DNA of 59,914 bases from NCBI GenBank assembly GCA_016872515.1, contig VGZR01000014.1:1-59914 (forward strand). The letters run 5' to 3'. Source of the stretch: SAR202 cluster bacterium (GTDB lineage: Bacteria; Chloroflexota; Dehalococcoidia; Lucifugimonadales; VGZR01). Each line of letters begins with the position of its first letter. Position 1 is the stretch's first letter. The notes beneath the pieces are model-generated. The model was not told the origin of the DNA. It did not search any database and saw only the letters and a program-made list of their open reading frames with translations. The position numbers were made by a program, and so were the translations under genes. This document shows positions 1 to 8,313 of this stretch, piece by piece.

Positions 1-2
1 GG

Positions 3-110
3 GAGCACACCTACAACACCGTGCGTCCCCACCAGGCCTTAGGCTACCTCACCCCGCAACAGTTCCTGGTCCAGTGGCGCACCCAACGAAAGGAGGCCCA
101 CTGTCACTGA
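3..110 (+). pseudogene. Transposase/integrase C-terminal fragment (cut by window edge)
   Basis: The window opens inside a reading frame whose last 35 residues contain YNTVRPHQALGYLTP, the typical end of a DDE integrase core of IS3/IS481-type transposases, and which stops at TGA 108-110. Only the 3' end is visible, so the family cannot be fixed and it is unknown whether the gene is intact to the left. The opposite edge of the window carries the start of a transposase in the same orientation. Confidence 0.8.
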
Positions 111-178
111 TCTACTGGACGAGTACATGACGTTGACTGACGTATACGCCACATCTAACATGGCCTCCGATGGGAAAC

Positions 179-206
179 GTCGGAGCGCACGGCCGTGCGC
201 TCCGAC
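179..206. repeat. Perfect 28-bp palindrome with no spacer
   Basis: Bases 179-192 (GTCGGAGCGCACGG) are followed directly by their exact reverse complement at 193-206. It lies between the transposase end and the next gene, 26 bp before that start codon. It could be a terminator for the transposase, a target site, or a hairpin in the leader of the downstream gene. There is no T-run, so an intrinsic terminator is not clear. Confidence 0.75.
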
Positions 207-232
207 AGCCAAGACCGGCGAGAGAGGAAAAC

Positions 233-739
233 ATGGCAACTCCCACAGATTCCCAAGACAGCGGAACGGACGATCGGCTGCGGCCTGTGAGGGGCCAGTT
301 CCTCGACGCCGTGGTGGGGCACAACCTCTTCGCGGGACTCACTGGGAAGAACCTGGCCAAGCTCTTTCCCGCCTGCCTGGTGGACGCGTACCAGGACGAA
401 GCAATCCTTTGCCGCTGCCCGGCCCAGTTTGCGCATCACGACGACTTCCTCGTGCTGAACGGCACCATCGCCATCGAGCTCCGCAGGGGACCGGCAGAGC
501 ACGTGCTCGAACTGGCCGGGTTCGGCACCGTGTTCAATGTGGACGACATCCTGGATTTGGAGCGACAGGACATCGGTGCCAGGGCGCTCGGCCCAACCCA
601 CCTGCCGATGATGGACGCGGAGATGCTTCACCAGATGTCCTCGCAAGACCCCTCCATTGGTTTCGCGGTCGTCAGAAACCTGGCCAGACTGTCACTAGCG
701 CAGCACCGCCAATACCTCGAGCGATACATAGCCGACTAA
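233..739 (+). CDS. Cyclic-nucleotide-binding-domain (Crp-like sensor) protein without DNA-binding domain
   Basis: A 168-residue protein that looks like the effector half of a CRP/FNR-family regulator: a beta-roll around residues 20-110, then a long helix (SIGFAVVRNLARLSLAQHR) like the CRP dimerisation helix. It stops there, so no helix-turn-helix follows. I chose ATG 233 because GAGAGG lies 7 bp upstream; the frame is open further upstream but without a better site. It ends 16 bp before the ThDP-enzyme gene on the same strand and may be cotranscribed. The phosphate-binding signature of true cAMP binders is not obvious, so the ligand is unknown. Confidence 0.6.
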   Translation: MATPTDSQDSGTDDRLRPVRGQFLDAVVGHNLFAGLTGKNLAKLFPACLVDAYQDEAILCRCPAQFAHHDDFLVLNGTIAIELRRGPAEHVLELAGFGTVFNVDDILDLERQDIGARALGPTHLPMMDAEMLHQMSSQDPSIGFAVVRNLARLSLAQHRQYLERYIAD

Positions 740-755
740 CGAAGGGGAGCGGCCA

Positions 756-2420
756 ATGATCAAGATGACGGGCGGACAGGCGCTGGCGCGGCAGCTCGCC
801 GCCGAGGGCGTGGACACCGTCTTCGGCCTGCCGGGCGTGCAGATTATGGCGGCCTTCGACGCCCTCTACGACCTCCGCGAACAGGTGCGGCTCGTCCACG
901 TCCGCCACGAGCAGGCGACTACGTACATGGCCTTCGGCTACGCCGCCACCACCGGCAAGCCCGGCGTCGCCATGGTCGTCCCCGGCCCTGGCGCCCTCAA
1001 CGCCGCCGCCGGCCTCGGCACCGCCTACGCCTGCTCGCAGCCGGTGCTCCTCATTTCCGGCCAGGTCCCCAGCGGCGCTCTCGGCAAGCGGCAGGGCCAG
1101 CTACACGAGGTGGACGACCAACTCGACGTGTTCCGCCCAATCACCAAGTGGGTGCGCCGCGTAACCAAGGTCGCGGAGATACCCGAGGCCGTCCACGAGG
1201 CGTTCCACCAGCTCAAGACGGGGCGGCCCAGGCCGGTCGAGCTGGAGGTGCCGCCGGACACGCTCCTGGCCCAGGCCGAGGCCGAGCTTATCGAGCCGGA
1301 GGAGTACCCCAAACCCGCGTCGAAGGCGGCGGACATCCGCCGCGCCGCAGCCATCCTCGCCGATGCGGACAGGCCCGTGATCTTCGCCGGAGGCGGCGTG
1401 GTGACCGCAGGCGCCTCCGAGGAGCTTGTCGCCCTCGCCGTACTCCTCCAGGCGCCGGTGCTGACCTCGCGCCAGGCCAAGGGCGCCATCCCCGGCGGCC
1501 ACGAGCTGTCCCTCGGCACGTACTACGCCCAGGTCTCGCCCGCGCCCAAGGTCGTGCCGGAGTGGGACGCCATCCTGGCCGTGGGGACGCGGCTGACGGT
1601 GGACGGGATGCAGCTTCGCCCCGGTCAGAAGCTGGTCCACATAGATATAGACCCCGACACCATCGGGAAGAACTTCCCCGCCGAGGTGGGCATCGTGTCG
1701 GACGCCAAGCTGGCGCTGGCCGCGCTGCTCAAGCGGCTGCGATCCGCCCACGGCGAGGTCTTCGAGCCCCAGGTCGGGGTGGGACACGCCCCTCCACAGG
1801 CCCAGGCCGAACGCAGGGCCGAGATTGAAGGCTACAAGCGGTCATTCGAGGACGGGCTGCGCCGCCTTGCGCCGGAGCAGACAGCGATGCTGGACGCCGT
1901 CCGCGCGGAACTGGACGACGGCGACATCCTGGTCAGCGGCATGACCAACGTCGGCTACTGGGCCCACCTCCACTACCCTGCCCGCCTGCCCAGAACGTAT
2001 CTCACCTCGTCCTACTTCGGTACGCTTGGCTACGCCTTCCCGGCCTCCCTCGGCGCCAAGGTCGCGATGCCGGACAGGCGCGTCGTCTCGCTCAACGGCG
2101 ACGGCGGGTTCATGTTCAACGCGCAGGAGCTTTCGACGGCGGCGGCTTACGGCATCAACGCCGTCGCGGTCGTGTTCAACAACGGCGCGTTCGGCGCGTC
2201 CCGGTGGGACCAGACCCACCGCTTCGGCCAGCGCTTCATCGGCACAGAGCTGCGCAACCCCGACTTCGTCAAGCTGGCGGCGGCCTTCGGCGTCAAGGGC
2301 ATCCGCACCGAGCCGGACGGCCTGGGCCGCGCGCTCCGCGGAGCGCTGGCGGCGGACGCGCCGGCCCTCATCGAGGTGCCGGTGCCCAACATGATGCCGC
2401 CGTTCCAGCTGGTCAAGTAG
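756..2420 (+). CDS. Thiamine-diphosphate-dependent enzyme, acetolactate synthase large-subunit-like
   Basis: At 554 residues this has the full three-domain layout of the ThDP decarboxylase/synthase family. The N-terminal Pyr domain carries the conserved glutamate (RHEQ, Glu52) that activates the cofactor. The middle domain spans about 190-330. The C-terminal PP domain has the metal/ThDP motif GDGGFMFN near 448 ending in the NN pair near 474. Family members condense or decarboxylate 2-oxo acids. No small regulatory subunit (ilvN) or other branched-chain genes are nearby, so a catabolic role (oxalyl-CoA, benzoylformate or glyoxylate type) is as likely as acetolactate synthesis. GGGGAG precedes ATG 756. 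The gene looks intact. Confidence 0.88.
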   Translation: MIKMTGGQALARQLAAEGVDTVFGLPGVQIMAAFDALYDLREQVRLVHVRHEQATTYMAFGYAATTGKPGVAMVVPGPGALNAAAGLGTAYACSQPVLLISGQVPSGALGKRQGQLHEVDDQLDVFRPITKWVRRVTKVAEIPEAVHEAFHQLKTGRPRPVELEVPPDTLLAQAEAELIEPEEYPKPASKAADIRRAAAILADADRPVIFAGGGVVTAGASEELVALAVLLQAPVLTSRQAKGAIPGGHELSLGTYYAQVSPAPKVVPEWDAILAVGTRLTVDGMQLRPGQKLVHIDIDPDTIGKNFPAEVGIVSDAKLALAALLKRLRSAHGEVFEPQVGVGHAPPQAQAERRAEIEGYKRSFEDGLRRLAPEQTAMLDAVRAELDDGDILVSGMTNVGYWAHLHYPARLPRTYLTSSYFGTLGYAFPASLGAKVAMPDRRVVSLNGDGGFMFNAQELSTAAAYGINAVAVVFNNGAFGASRWDQTHRFGQRFIGTELRNPDFVKLAAAFGVKGIRTEPDGLGRALRGALAADAPALIEVPVPNMMPPFQLVK

Positions 2421-2773
2421 TCTCTTGCGGCCCCTTGACAAAGGTTCCAACCCATGCAAGAGTGTTGATACGCACATTTGTTCTTTTGGCTTGTAACCCG
2501 ATGGACACTCATACCTCGGCTCACCAAGTAGACAAGAGTGGACATTCCGGGTTGCTCCAGCTATAGCACTCTCAAAACCAAGAACTGTTCCACCTGTCCG
2601 CCAAGCCCGCGAAGCCCAAAACCTGCCTGGTGGACAACCGGTGGACGTTTGGTGGAAAACCGGATGATTGGAGGTCGAAAGCTAGGCTGAACAGTGGTGG
2701 AAGACTGGTCCATATCCAGCAGCCCACTGCCCATGGCCTGCTTCGAATGATCGCACGCTTGCTGTACCCTTGA
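2421..2773. other. Intergenic stretch without recognisable gene
   Basis: 353 bp between the ThDP enzyme and the broken NADH dehydrogenase. The base composition is less GC-rich than in the flanking genes. I see no open frame with family resemblance, no tRNA and no clear hairpin. It may be decayed sequence that once held the promoter and start of the downstream pseudogene. Confidence 0.5.
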
Positions 2774-3199
2774 AGCATCGCTTCAACGGGCACACAGGCG
2801 CGGCCAAGGGTCGTCATCGTTGGGGCAGGCTTCGGTGGCCTGTGGGCGGCGCGCTCCCTGGCCGGTGCGTCCGCCCACGTCACCCTGGTTGACAGGCACA
2901 ACTAACACACCTTCTTACCCCTGCTCTACCAGGTCGCGGCGGCTGACCTGGAGCCTGAGGACATCGCCTACCCTGTCCGCAGCACGCTTCGCGGCAAGCC
3001 GAATGTCCGCGTCCTCATGGCCGAGGCAACAGGCCTCGACCTGCCGCGACGAACGGTCGTCACCACGGCGGGTGAGGTGCCCTACGACTTCCTGGTGCTG
3101 GCGACGGGCAGCAGGCCCCACTTCTTCGGTGTCCCCGGCGCGGCGGAGCATGCCTTTCCCCTCCGCGCGGATGGTGTCAATCGAAACGGGCAGACTTGA
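2774..3199 (+). pseudogene. Type II NADH dehydrogenase remnant (N-terminal part only)
   Basis: The frame reads [17 protein letters not shown], the FAD dinucleotide-binding motif, then VTLVDRHN, an in-frame TAA at 2903-2905, and [21 protein letters not shown]. It goes on to the [15 protein letters not shown] motif of NDH-2 enzymes. The conserved residue at the stop is Tyr (NYHTF), so TAC became TAA. Homology ends near 3175 and the last two thirds of the roughly 400-residue enzyme are missing. No start codon with a binding site is visible. It is dead by a nonsense mutation plus truncation. Confidence 0.85.
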
Positions 3200-3255
3200 C
3201 CGCGCAGGCCCGCGCATGCACCATGAGGGCGCAGTTTGCATCAGGAGGGCGAAAT

Positions 3256-4032
3256 ATGGATCTGGGAATAAAGGGCAAGGTGGCGCTGGTGACCGGCGGC
3301 AGCCGCGGGCTGGGCCGCCAGATCGCGCTGTCGCTGGCGCGCGAGGGGGTGAATGTCGCCATCTGCGGGCGGACCAAAGAGACTTTGGCGGCGACGTCGA
3401 AGGAGCTGACCGGCCTTGGGGTGAAGGCGGCGTCCGTCGTGGCGGACGTGGGCAAGCCCTCCGAGATGGACTCGCTCCACAAGGAGGCGGTGCGGCAGCT
3501 CGGGCCGGTGGACATCCTGGTGAACAATGCGGGCGGCAGCATCTCGCGGGCCGGCGTGGACGGGGCGTCGCTGGCCGAGTTCCAGGCGACCTTCGACCTG
3601 AACGTCTTCGGCGGCTACCGGCTGATGCAGCTCTGCATCCCGCACATGAAGCAGCAGCGGTGGGGGCGCATCATCAACATCGCATCCATCTGGGGGCGGG
3701 AGTACGGCGGGAACGTCGGGTACATGTCGGCGAAGGCGGCGCTCATCGCGGCGACGAAGCACGCGGGCGTGACGCTGGCCAAGCACGGCATCCTGGTGAA
3801 CAGCATCGCGCCCGGCTCCATCGAGCACCCCGAGGGCGGGTGGGAGAAGTTCAAGAAGGACAACCCGCCTGAGGTGGTGAAGGCATTCATCGAGAAGAAC
3901 CTCCCCATGGGCCGGTTCGGCTGGCCCGAGCCGGTGGGCGACCTAGCGGCGTTCCTGGCATCGCAGCGGGCCGGGCTCATCACCGGCGCGTGCATCGTCG
4001 TGGACGGCGGCCAGAGCATCACGATAATTTAG
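3256..4032 (+). CDS. SDR-family NAD(P)-dependent oxidoreductase
   Basis: A classical short-chain dehydrogenase of 258 residues. It has the cofactor motif TGGSRGLG near residue 13, NNAG near 90, Ser before the active site in NIASIWG, and the catalytic pair Tyr156/Lys160 in YMSAK. The C-terminal ACIVVDGGQSI is typical of FabG-like enzymes. I start it at ATG 3256 behind GGAGG; the frame continues upstream into the dehydrogenase remnant. The substrate cannot be read from sequence. It ends in a hairpin shared with the convergent DUF5666 gene. Confidence 0.9.
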   Translation: MDLGIKGKVALVTGGSRGLGRQIALSLAREGVNVAICGRTKETLAATSKELTGLGVKAASVVADVGKPSEMDSLHKEAVRQLGPVDILVNNAGGSISRAGVDGASLAEFQATFDLNVFGGYRLMQLCIPHMKQQRWGRIINIASIWGREYGGNVGYMSAKAALIAATKHAGVTLAKHGILVNSIAPGSIEHPEGGWEKFKKDNPPEVVKAFIEKNLPMGRFGWPEPVGDLAAFLASQRAGLITGACIVVDGGQSITII

Positions 4033-4103
4033 GTAAGCCGCGACTCCCCGCCAGAGACGGAGAGACCCCAGGCACAGGTCATCATACCGGCTGTCAGCGT
4101 GGT

Positions 4104-4130
4104 CCTAGGGCGGGGTTCCCCCGCCCTAGG
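4104..4130. terminator. Hairpin between convergent genes
   Basis: CCTAGGGCGGGG (4104-4115) pairs perfectly with CCCCGCCCTAGG (4119-4130) across a 3-nt loop. It lies between the ends of the SDR gene and the leftward DUF5666 gene, so it could stop transcription from either side. No T-run follows, so termination is inferred from position. Confidence 0.55.
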
Positions 4131-4150
4131 CTGCCGTGGACAAGCGGGAC

Positions 4151-4828
4151 TTATCCGTCGTCACTGTCGCCAACATCGCCGTCGTGATGCCTGTCATCGC
4201 CCTTGCCTCGCTGCGAGGGGTGGTCATCGTCGCTCAGGTGCTTGTGCGCATCCTTCCCGCGCTCGTCACCCTTCTCGCGCCCCTGCCGCACCTTGATCTC
4301 CTTGGCCGTCACGACGCCGTCTGTCGCGATAGTGCCCTCCACCTTTGCGAAAGACCCCACCGAGGGCGTGCCCTGGACTTTGGTGTCGGTGTTCACCTGG
4401 ACGGTGAGGCCTTCGATCTGCCAGGTGCCCACGTAGCCTCTGGCCGGCATGGACTGGACGAAGCCCGTGAACTCGATGTGGCCCTTCGGAACGTGGATGA
4501 AACGGGCGTGGACGACGCCGTCGGTGGAGATGGTGCCCTGGATCCTGACGATGGCGCCGGCCTGTGGCGAACCTTCGATGCGGGTGTCGGCGGTGACTTC
4601 CACCGAGAGGCCCTGTACCTTCCACATGCCAATCGGCGGCTGGGAGGAGGTAGGGGTAGTAAGGGTCGAGCCGGTTGGGACTGGAAGGGACTGGACCTTG
4701 CCGACGAAGTTGATGGGGCCTGAGAACTCGGATGAGGCACTCTGCTGCCTGGGCATGGCCGATACTCCCGCAGCCAAGAGGCTCAGGAGCAACAGTGGCA
4801 CTACCAAGAGGATGAGTCGCTTCTTCAC
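4151..4828 (-). CDS. Secreted protein with two DUF5666-like repeats and His/Asp-rich tail
   Basis: The product (225 residues from GTG 4828, with AGGAG 7 bp upstream) begins with a Sec signal: KKR, then a leucine-rich helix, cleaved near GVSA. Two homologous beta-rich units follow, each of the form V.SLP.....G.W.VEGL.V.V..DT.I.G.P..G....V.GTI..DGVV.A..I. They fit DUF5666, an OB-like exported domain of unknown role. The last 40 residues are hydrophilic and rich in His, Asp and Lys, which suggests metal or polyanion contact. The frame is open to GTG 4864 upstream. It may act in the envelope; the function is unknown. Confidence 0.7.
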   Translation of the reverse strand: MKKRLILLVVPLLLLSLLAAGVSAMPRQQSASSEFSGPINFVGKVQSLPVPTGSTLTTPTSSQPPIGMWKVQGLSVEVTADTRIEGSPQAGAIVRIQGTISTDGVVHARFIHVPKGHIEFTGFVQSMPARGYVGTWQIEGLTVQVNTDTKVQGTPSVGSFAKVEGTIATDGVVTAKEIKVRQGREKGDERGKDAHKHLSDDDHPSQRGKGDDRHHDGDVGDSDDG

Positions 4829-5093
4829 GTCTTTTCTCCTGAAATGAAATTTCACTGGGTTCACTCATGAAGAACGCAGAGGAAGGAGAAGTGTCAGGTG
4901 GATCTCCGCGGGTGGTGGTAAGGCGCACCTTTGACCCACACTTCCTTCGGATCCGTACGGCATGACGTTGCGGACCAGTACATTCGTGCGATGGCATCGC
5001 CAGCTTCGTGCAGAGGCTTGTGGAACAAAGCACAGCTGTATAATCGTCTTAGTTCGTTAGGGGTGTGTGCAAGACGAAGGTGGTGCTATCGCT

Positions 5094-5636
5094 ATGAGTA
5101 AGTGGTGGCTTATCGGCGGAGGCGTGGCCCTGGCTGCGCTGCTGGTGGCGGCGATTGCCGTCGCGCTGGCGGAACGGGAGACGGCGCTGACAGCGGGCAC
5201 GCCCGAAGCGGCCATCCAGCGGTTCCTCAAGGCCGTCGAGGACGCGGACTACGCGACCGCCCACAGCATGCTGTCGGCGGACCTGCGCGCCAAGTGCCCC
5301 GTGGAGCAGTTCGCGGGACAGGGACGCTTCGGTGGGTTCCAGCCGCTGGAGGACAGCCGCATCACGCTGGAGGAGACGAAGCTCGTCGACAGCACGGCGA
5401 CGGTGAAAGTACGGGTGGCGACGTTCTACTCCAACGAGCCGTTCGGGTCGTCGGAGTCGTCCCACTTCGAGTCGTACAACCTGAAGAAGGATGCCTCCGG
5501 AGAGTGGCTGTTCGAGACCTATGCATACCCGCTCTACGGGTGCTCGTACGTCGAACCGGAGAAGGCAAGGTCGGTTACGGAACCCGAGGCGACGGCGACG
5601 CCAGAGACCGTGCCGACCCTCGAGCCCGCGCAGTGA
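5094..5636 (+). CDS. Membrane-anchored protein with NTF2/DUF4878-like extracytoplasmic domain
   Basis: 180 residues. One N-terminal membrane helix (about residues 5-26, WWLIGGGVALAALLVAAIAVALA) is followed by a domain opening with TPEAAIQRFLKAVEDADYATAHSML. That pattern is typical of NTF2-like DUF4878 lipoprotein domains in which a helix pair precedes a curved sheet. The C-terminus is Thr/Pro/Glu rich. ATG 5094 is preceded by AGGTGG; a GTG at 5067 is an alternative. It sits 24 bp before the large membrane protein and probably shares its transcript. The function is unknown. Confidence 0.65.
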   Translation: MSKWWLIGGGVALAALLVAAIAVALAERETALTAGTPEAAIQRFLKAVEDADYATAHSMLSADLRAKCPVEQFAGQGRFGGFQPLEDSRITLEETKLVDSTATVKVRVATFYSNEPFGSSESSHFESYNLKKDASGEWLFETYAYPLYGCSYVEPEKARSVTEPEATATPETVPTLEPAQ

Positions 5637-5660
5637 CAGACCGGAGTCTGGTCTCCTGAC

Positions 5661-7445
5661 ATGCCGTTCATCATCCCCGTTCTAATCGTCCTGGGCGTCA
5701 TCGCGGCGGCTGTGTACGGCGTCACGCACTGGCGCAAGCTCCGCCCCTCCGCCGAGGAGGACCAAGGGATAGGCAAGGCGCGGCGTCTATACCTGTACAT
5801 CGTTGCCCTGGCGGCGCTGGCAGCGGGCGCCAGCGGGCTGGTGCAGATCGGGCAGTTCGTCCTGGACGGGCTGTTCGGCGGCGCGGCCATCTCTCCATCC
5901 AACACCCAGCTCGCCATCGGCCTGGCGCTGGCCATCGTGGGCCTGCCGCTGTGGGCATGGCATTGGCAGATGGCGTCGCGGGCGGTCCGGGAGCATCCCG
6001 CGGAAGCCGGCGCGCTGCTGCGCAAGCTGTATGTCTATGCGGCGCTGGGCATCGCCACAGGGCTGCTGCTGCACGCGGCCATAGGGCTGCTCCAATGGGC
6101 CTTCCTCGCCCGCGACTTCGGCGGTTACCACTGGTCGGCTGTGGTGGTGTGGAGCGTGGTGTGGGTTTTCTACTGGCATGCGGAAAGCCGCGAGGGGCAG
6201 CCCAGTGACGATGCGATGGCGGTGCGGCGGCTTTATCTCTACGTCGCATCGGGCGCGACACTGGCAGTGCTGGCGACGGGCGCGGCCCGCGTGGTCCACC
6301 TGTTGCTCTTGAGCGGGTATGACGCTTTGACCTCGACCCCGGTGCTGGCGCCGAACGATGCCGGGCTGTGGCAAGACGGGGTCAGGAAGGCGCTAGCGGC
6401 GGCGCTGGTCGGCGGAACGGGATGGGCCTTCCACTGGCTACGTCTGGCGTGGACCGACCGCGGTTCGGAGCTGCGGCGGCTGTACCTAGTGGGGTATGGC
6501 TCTATCGGCGGCGCGGCGGCCGCGATGACGGCGGCGAGCACGGTAGTGTACGGGCTGCTGGCTTGGGTCTTTGGCGCCGCCGGCGCGACCGTTGCCGAAC
6601 ATTTTCGTTTCTTCCCTGGGGCCATCGCGTCGCTAGCAGCGGGCCTTGCGGTTGGCATCTACCACTACGGCATGGCGCGGCGCGAGGCAGCGGAGGCGAA
6701 GGAGGAGTGGGCAGGTGTCGGTTACTGGTACCCGTACATCCTTGCGGCGGCTGGTCTGGCGCTGCTGGCCATCGGCATTGCGACCGCGGTAGGGACGGCG
6801 GTGGGCGTCCTGGCGGGCATAAGCACGGATATCCTGGTTAGCGCCGGGTCGTGGAAGAAGGGCTTCGCGCTGGCGGTCACGCTGTGGGTGCTGGGGGCAC
6901 CGCTGTGGCAGCGGTACTGGCTTGGGGCGCAGCGGCGCGTGGCTGCTGGGACCGAGGAGCGCGTTTCGCCGCCCAGACGGGGGATGGTGCTGCTGGCGGT
7001 GGCGGTGGGCCTGCTGGCGCTCTTGGGCAGCCTGAGCCATGTGCTGTTCGTGGTGCTGCGCGACTTGCTAGACGGCGACTTGGGCCGCGTGGCGGTGCAG
7101 GACGCTCGCATCAGCCTCGGCATCCTAGCGGCGGTCGCCATGTTCCTCCCCTACTACTGGCTGACGTACCGCGCTGACCAGCGGGCGGCGCCAGCCAAAG
7201 CGCGGCAGGCAGCCAAGACGGTAACCGTGCTGGCCGGCCCGGGCGACGACGCGGCGGTGCAGGCAATAGAGACGGCACTGGGCTACGAGGTGGAGCGGAT
7301 GGTGTCGGCGGATGCGAACGTGCGGCTGCTGGCGCTGTCGCAGGCGGACGCGGAGGCGCTGGCCCAGCGGGTCGGCGCGGCCCCGGCGGCGAAAGTGCTG
7401 CTGGTGCCAGACGGCAACCAGATGCGCGTCCTGCCCTACCGCTAG
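5661..7445 (+). CDS. Polytopic membrane protein of six DUF5671-like repeats
   Basis: 594 residues. About six units of 70-85 residues each start with a motif like RRLYLYIVALAALA and contain two hydrophobic helices ending in an aromatic-His-Trp-type signature (AWHWQMAS, FYWHAES, FHWLRLAW, YHYGMARR, QRYWLGAQ, YYWLTYR). The repeated R-x-LYLY openings match DUF5671. After the last unit (about residue 515) comes a soluble domain of some 75 residues, with AKTVTVLAGPGDDAAVQAIE and a repeated LAL/ALA pattern. Start ATG 5661 lies 24 bp after the previous stop. It is probably an inner-membrane protein of about 12 helices; its role is unknown. Confidence 0.75.
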   Translation: MPFIIPVLIVLGVIAAAVYGVTHWRKLRPSAEEDQGIGKARRLYLYIVALAALAAGASGLVQIGQFVLDGLFGGAAISPSNTQLAIGLALAIVGLPLWAWHWQMASRAVREHPAEAGALLRKLYVYAALGIATGLLLHAAIGLLQWAFLARDFGGYHWSAVVVWSVVWVFYWHAESREGQPSDDAMAVRRLYLYVASGATLAVLATGAARVVHLLLLSGYDALTSTPVLAPNDAGLWQDGVRKALAAALVGGTGWAFHWLRLAWTDRGSELRRLYLVGYGSIGGAAAAMTAASTVVYGLLAWVFGAAGATVAEHFRFFPGAIASLAAGLAVGIYHYGMARREAAEAKEEWAGVGYWYPYILAAAGLALLAIGIATAVGTAVGVLAGISTDILVSAGSWKKGFALAVTLWVLGAPLWQRYWLGAQRRVAAGTEERVSPPRRGMVLLAVAVGLLALLGSLSHVLFVVLRDLLDGDLGRVAVQDARISLGILAAVAMFLPYYWLTYRADQRAAPAKARQAAKTVTVLAGPGDDAAVQAIETALGYEVERMVSADANVRLLALSQADAEALAQRVGAAPAAKVLLVPDGNQMRVLPYR

Positions 7446-7460
7446 AGGCGGACGGAGGCT

Positions 7461-7871
7461 CTATTCCTGGAACCAGTTCTCCACAGCCAGTCCAGGCACT
7501 TGCTCGAAGTGTCGAACGTTGCCCGTGACCACGATAAGGCCTCGTGACAAGGCGATGGACGCGATGCGCAAGTCGGCATCGCCTAGAGGCCTGCCCCGCT
7601 TCTCCAGTTCCGCCCTGATGCGGCCATAGTGCCGGGCGGCGTCTAAGTCGAAGGGCAATACAGCGAGGTTGGGGAGTAGAGTGCTCTGGGTCCACTCAAG
7701 TAGCCTTGTTCCACGCGGCCCCTCTTTATGAGCCCCATAGAGCATCTCACCCAGCGTAATGCTGGATGTGAATTGCTGCTCCGCAGGCACAGCGGCTAGT
7801 TTTCTGATCAGCGAGATAGAAGGCGCTTTTTTATAGAGGTTACTGAGGATGTCCGTGTCGAGGAGGTACAT
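7461..7871 (-). CDS. vapC: PIN-domain ribonuclease toxin (VapC family)
   Basis: A 136-residue PIN domain. The acidic residues expected to hold Mg2+ are present: Asp5 in LLDTDILS, Glu42 in GEMLYGA, and the LGDADLRIA cluster near 98-100, followed by the late TGNVRHF motif. PIN toxins of this kind cleave RNA, often tRNA or rRNA, and are silenced by the antitoxin encoded just upstream. Its ATG overlaps the antitoxin stop by 1 bp (TGATG), implying translational coupling. The gene looks intact and of normal length. Confidence 0.9.
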   Translation of the reverse strand: MYLLDTDILSNLYKKAPSISLIRKLAAVPAEQQFTSSITLGEMLYGAHKEGPRGTRLLEWTQSTLLPNLAVLPFDLDAARHYGRIRAELEKRGRPLGDADLRIASIALSRGLIVVTGNVRHFEQVPGLAVENWFQE

Positions 7872-8173
7872 CAGGGCTCAATTTCCACAGGACGTCCGGT
7901 ATCTCTACTGCGAGCTTCATAGATATCTGCGACGAGGGCGTCAATCTCCTCGTCCTCCAGTTCTTTCCAAGCACCCAGAAGAGCCAAAGCGCCGCGTGGA
8001 CGCTCTGCCCCTGGCTCCTCCCGTTCGAACCGCTCAACATCCGATACACTCACCAGTGCGGCCATAGGCTTGCCCCGCCGGGTGATGAGGATACGCCTGC
8101 CCGTGTGGGCCGCCTCAGCCATCAAGGTAGAAAGATGGGCCTTCGCCTCGGCGGCTGTTACCGTCTTAAGCAT
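7871..8173 (-). CDS. Phd/YefM-type antitoxin of the PIN toxin
   Basis: 100 residues. The N-terminal half has the Phd/YefM fold signature: TVTAAEAKAHLSTLMAEA, then RRILITRRGKPMAALVSV, the dimerising DNA-binding part. The acidic C-terminal half (EELEDEEIDALVADIYEARS) would be the region that wraps the toxin. ATG 8173 follows AGGAGG closely. Upstream are several inverted repeats built on GGTCAT that are the likely autoregulatory operator. Phd/VapC pairings of this type are common. Confidence 0.88.
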   Translation of the reverse strand: MLKTVTAAEAKAHLSTLMAEAAHTGRRILITRRGKPMAALVSVSDVERFEREEPGAERPRGALALLGAWKELEDEEIDALVADIYEARSRDTGRPVEIEP

Positions 8174-8185
8174 GGTGCCCTCCTG

Positions 8186-8247
8186 ATGACCAATTGGTCA
8201 TATTGACCTTATTATAGCATGACCCGTCATAGGCGGAGTGATACAAT
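8186..8247. promoter_or_regulatory. Operator array and divergent promoters between antitoxin and mfd
   Basis: A perfect 16-bp palindrome ATGACCAATTGGTCAT occupies 8186-8201. It overlaps GGTCATATTGACC (8196-8208), and ATGACCCGTCAT at 8219-8230 repeats the half-site. A consensus -10 (TATAAT on the minus strand, 8211-8216) sits between them and points at the antitoxin. On the plus strand TACAAT (8242-8247) with ATGACC 17 bp upstream resembles a promoter for mfd. The arrangement suggests antitoxin autorepression, with a possible effect on mfd. Confidence 0.65.
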
Positions 8248-8313
8248 AGCCCTATCTGGCTGGCCCCCCACGCGGGTGCCGGCCCTTTTGGCGTTGTGGC
8301 ATGAAGGAGCCGG

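Noticed and set aside
756-2420. True biosynthetic ilvB
   Set aside because: No ilvN, ilvC or leu genes lie near, and the family covers many other reactions.
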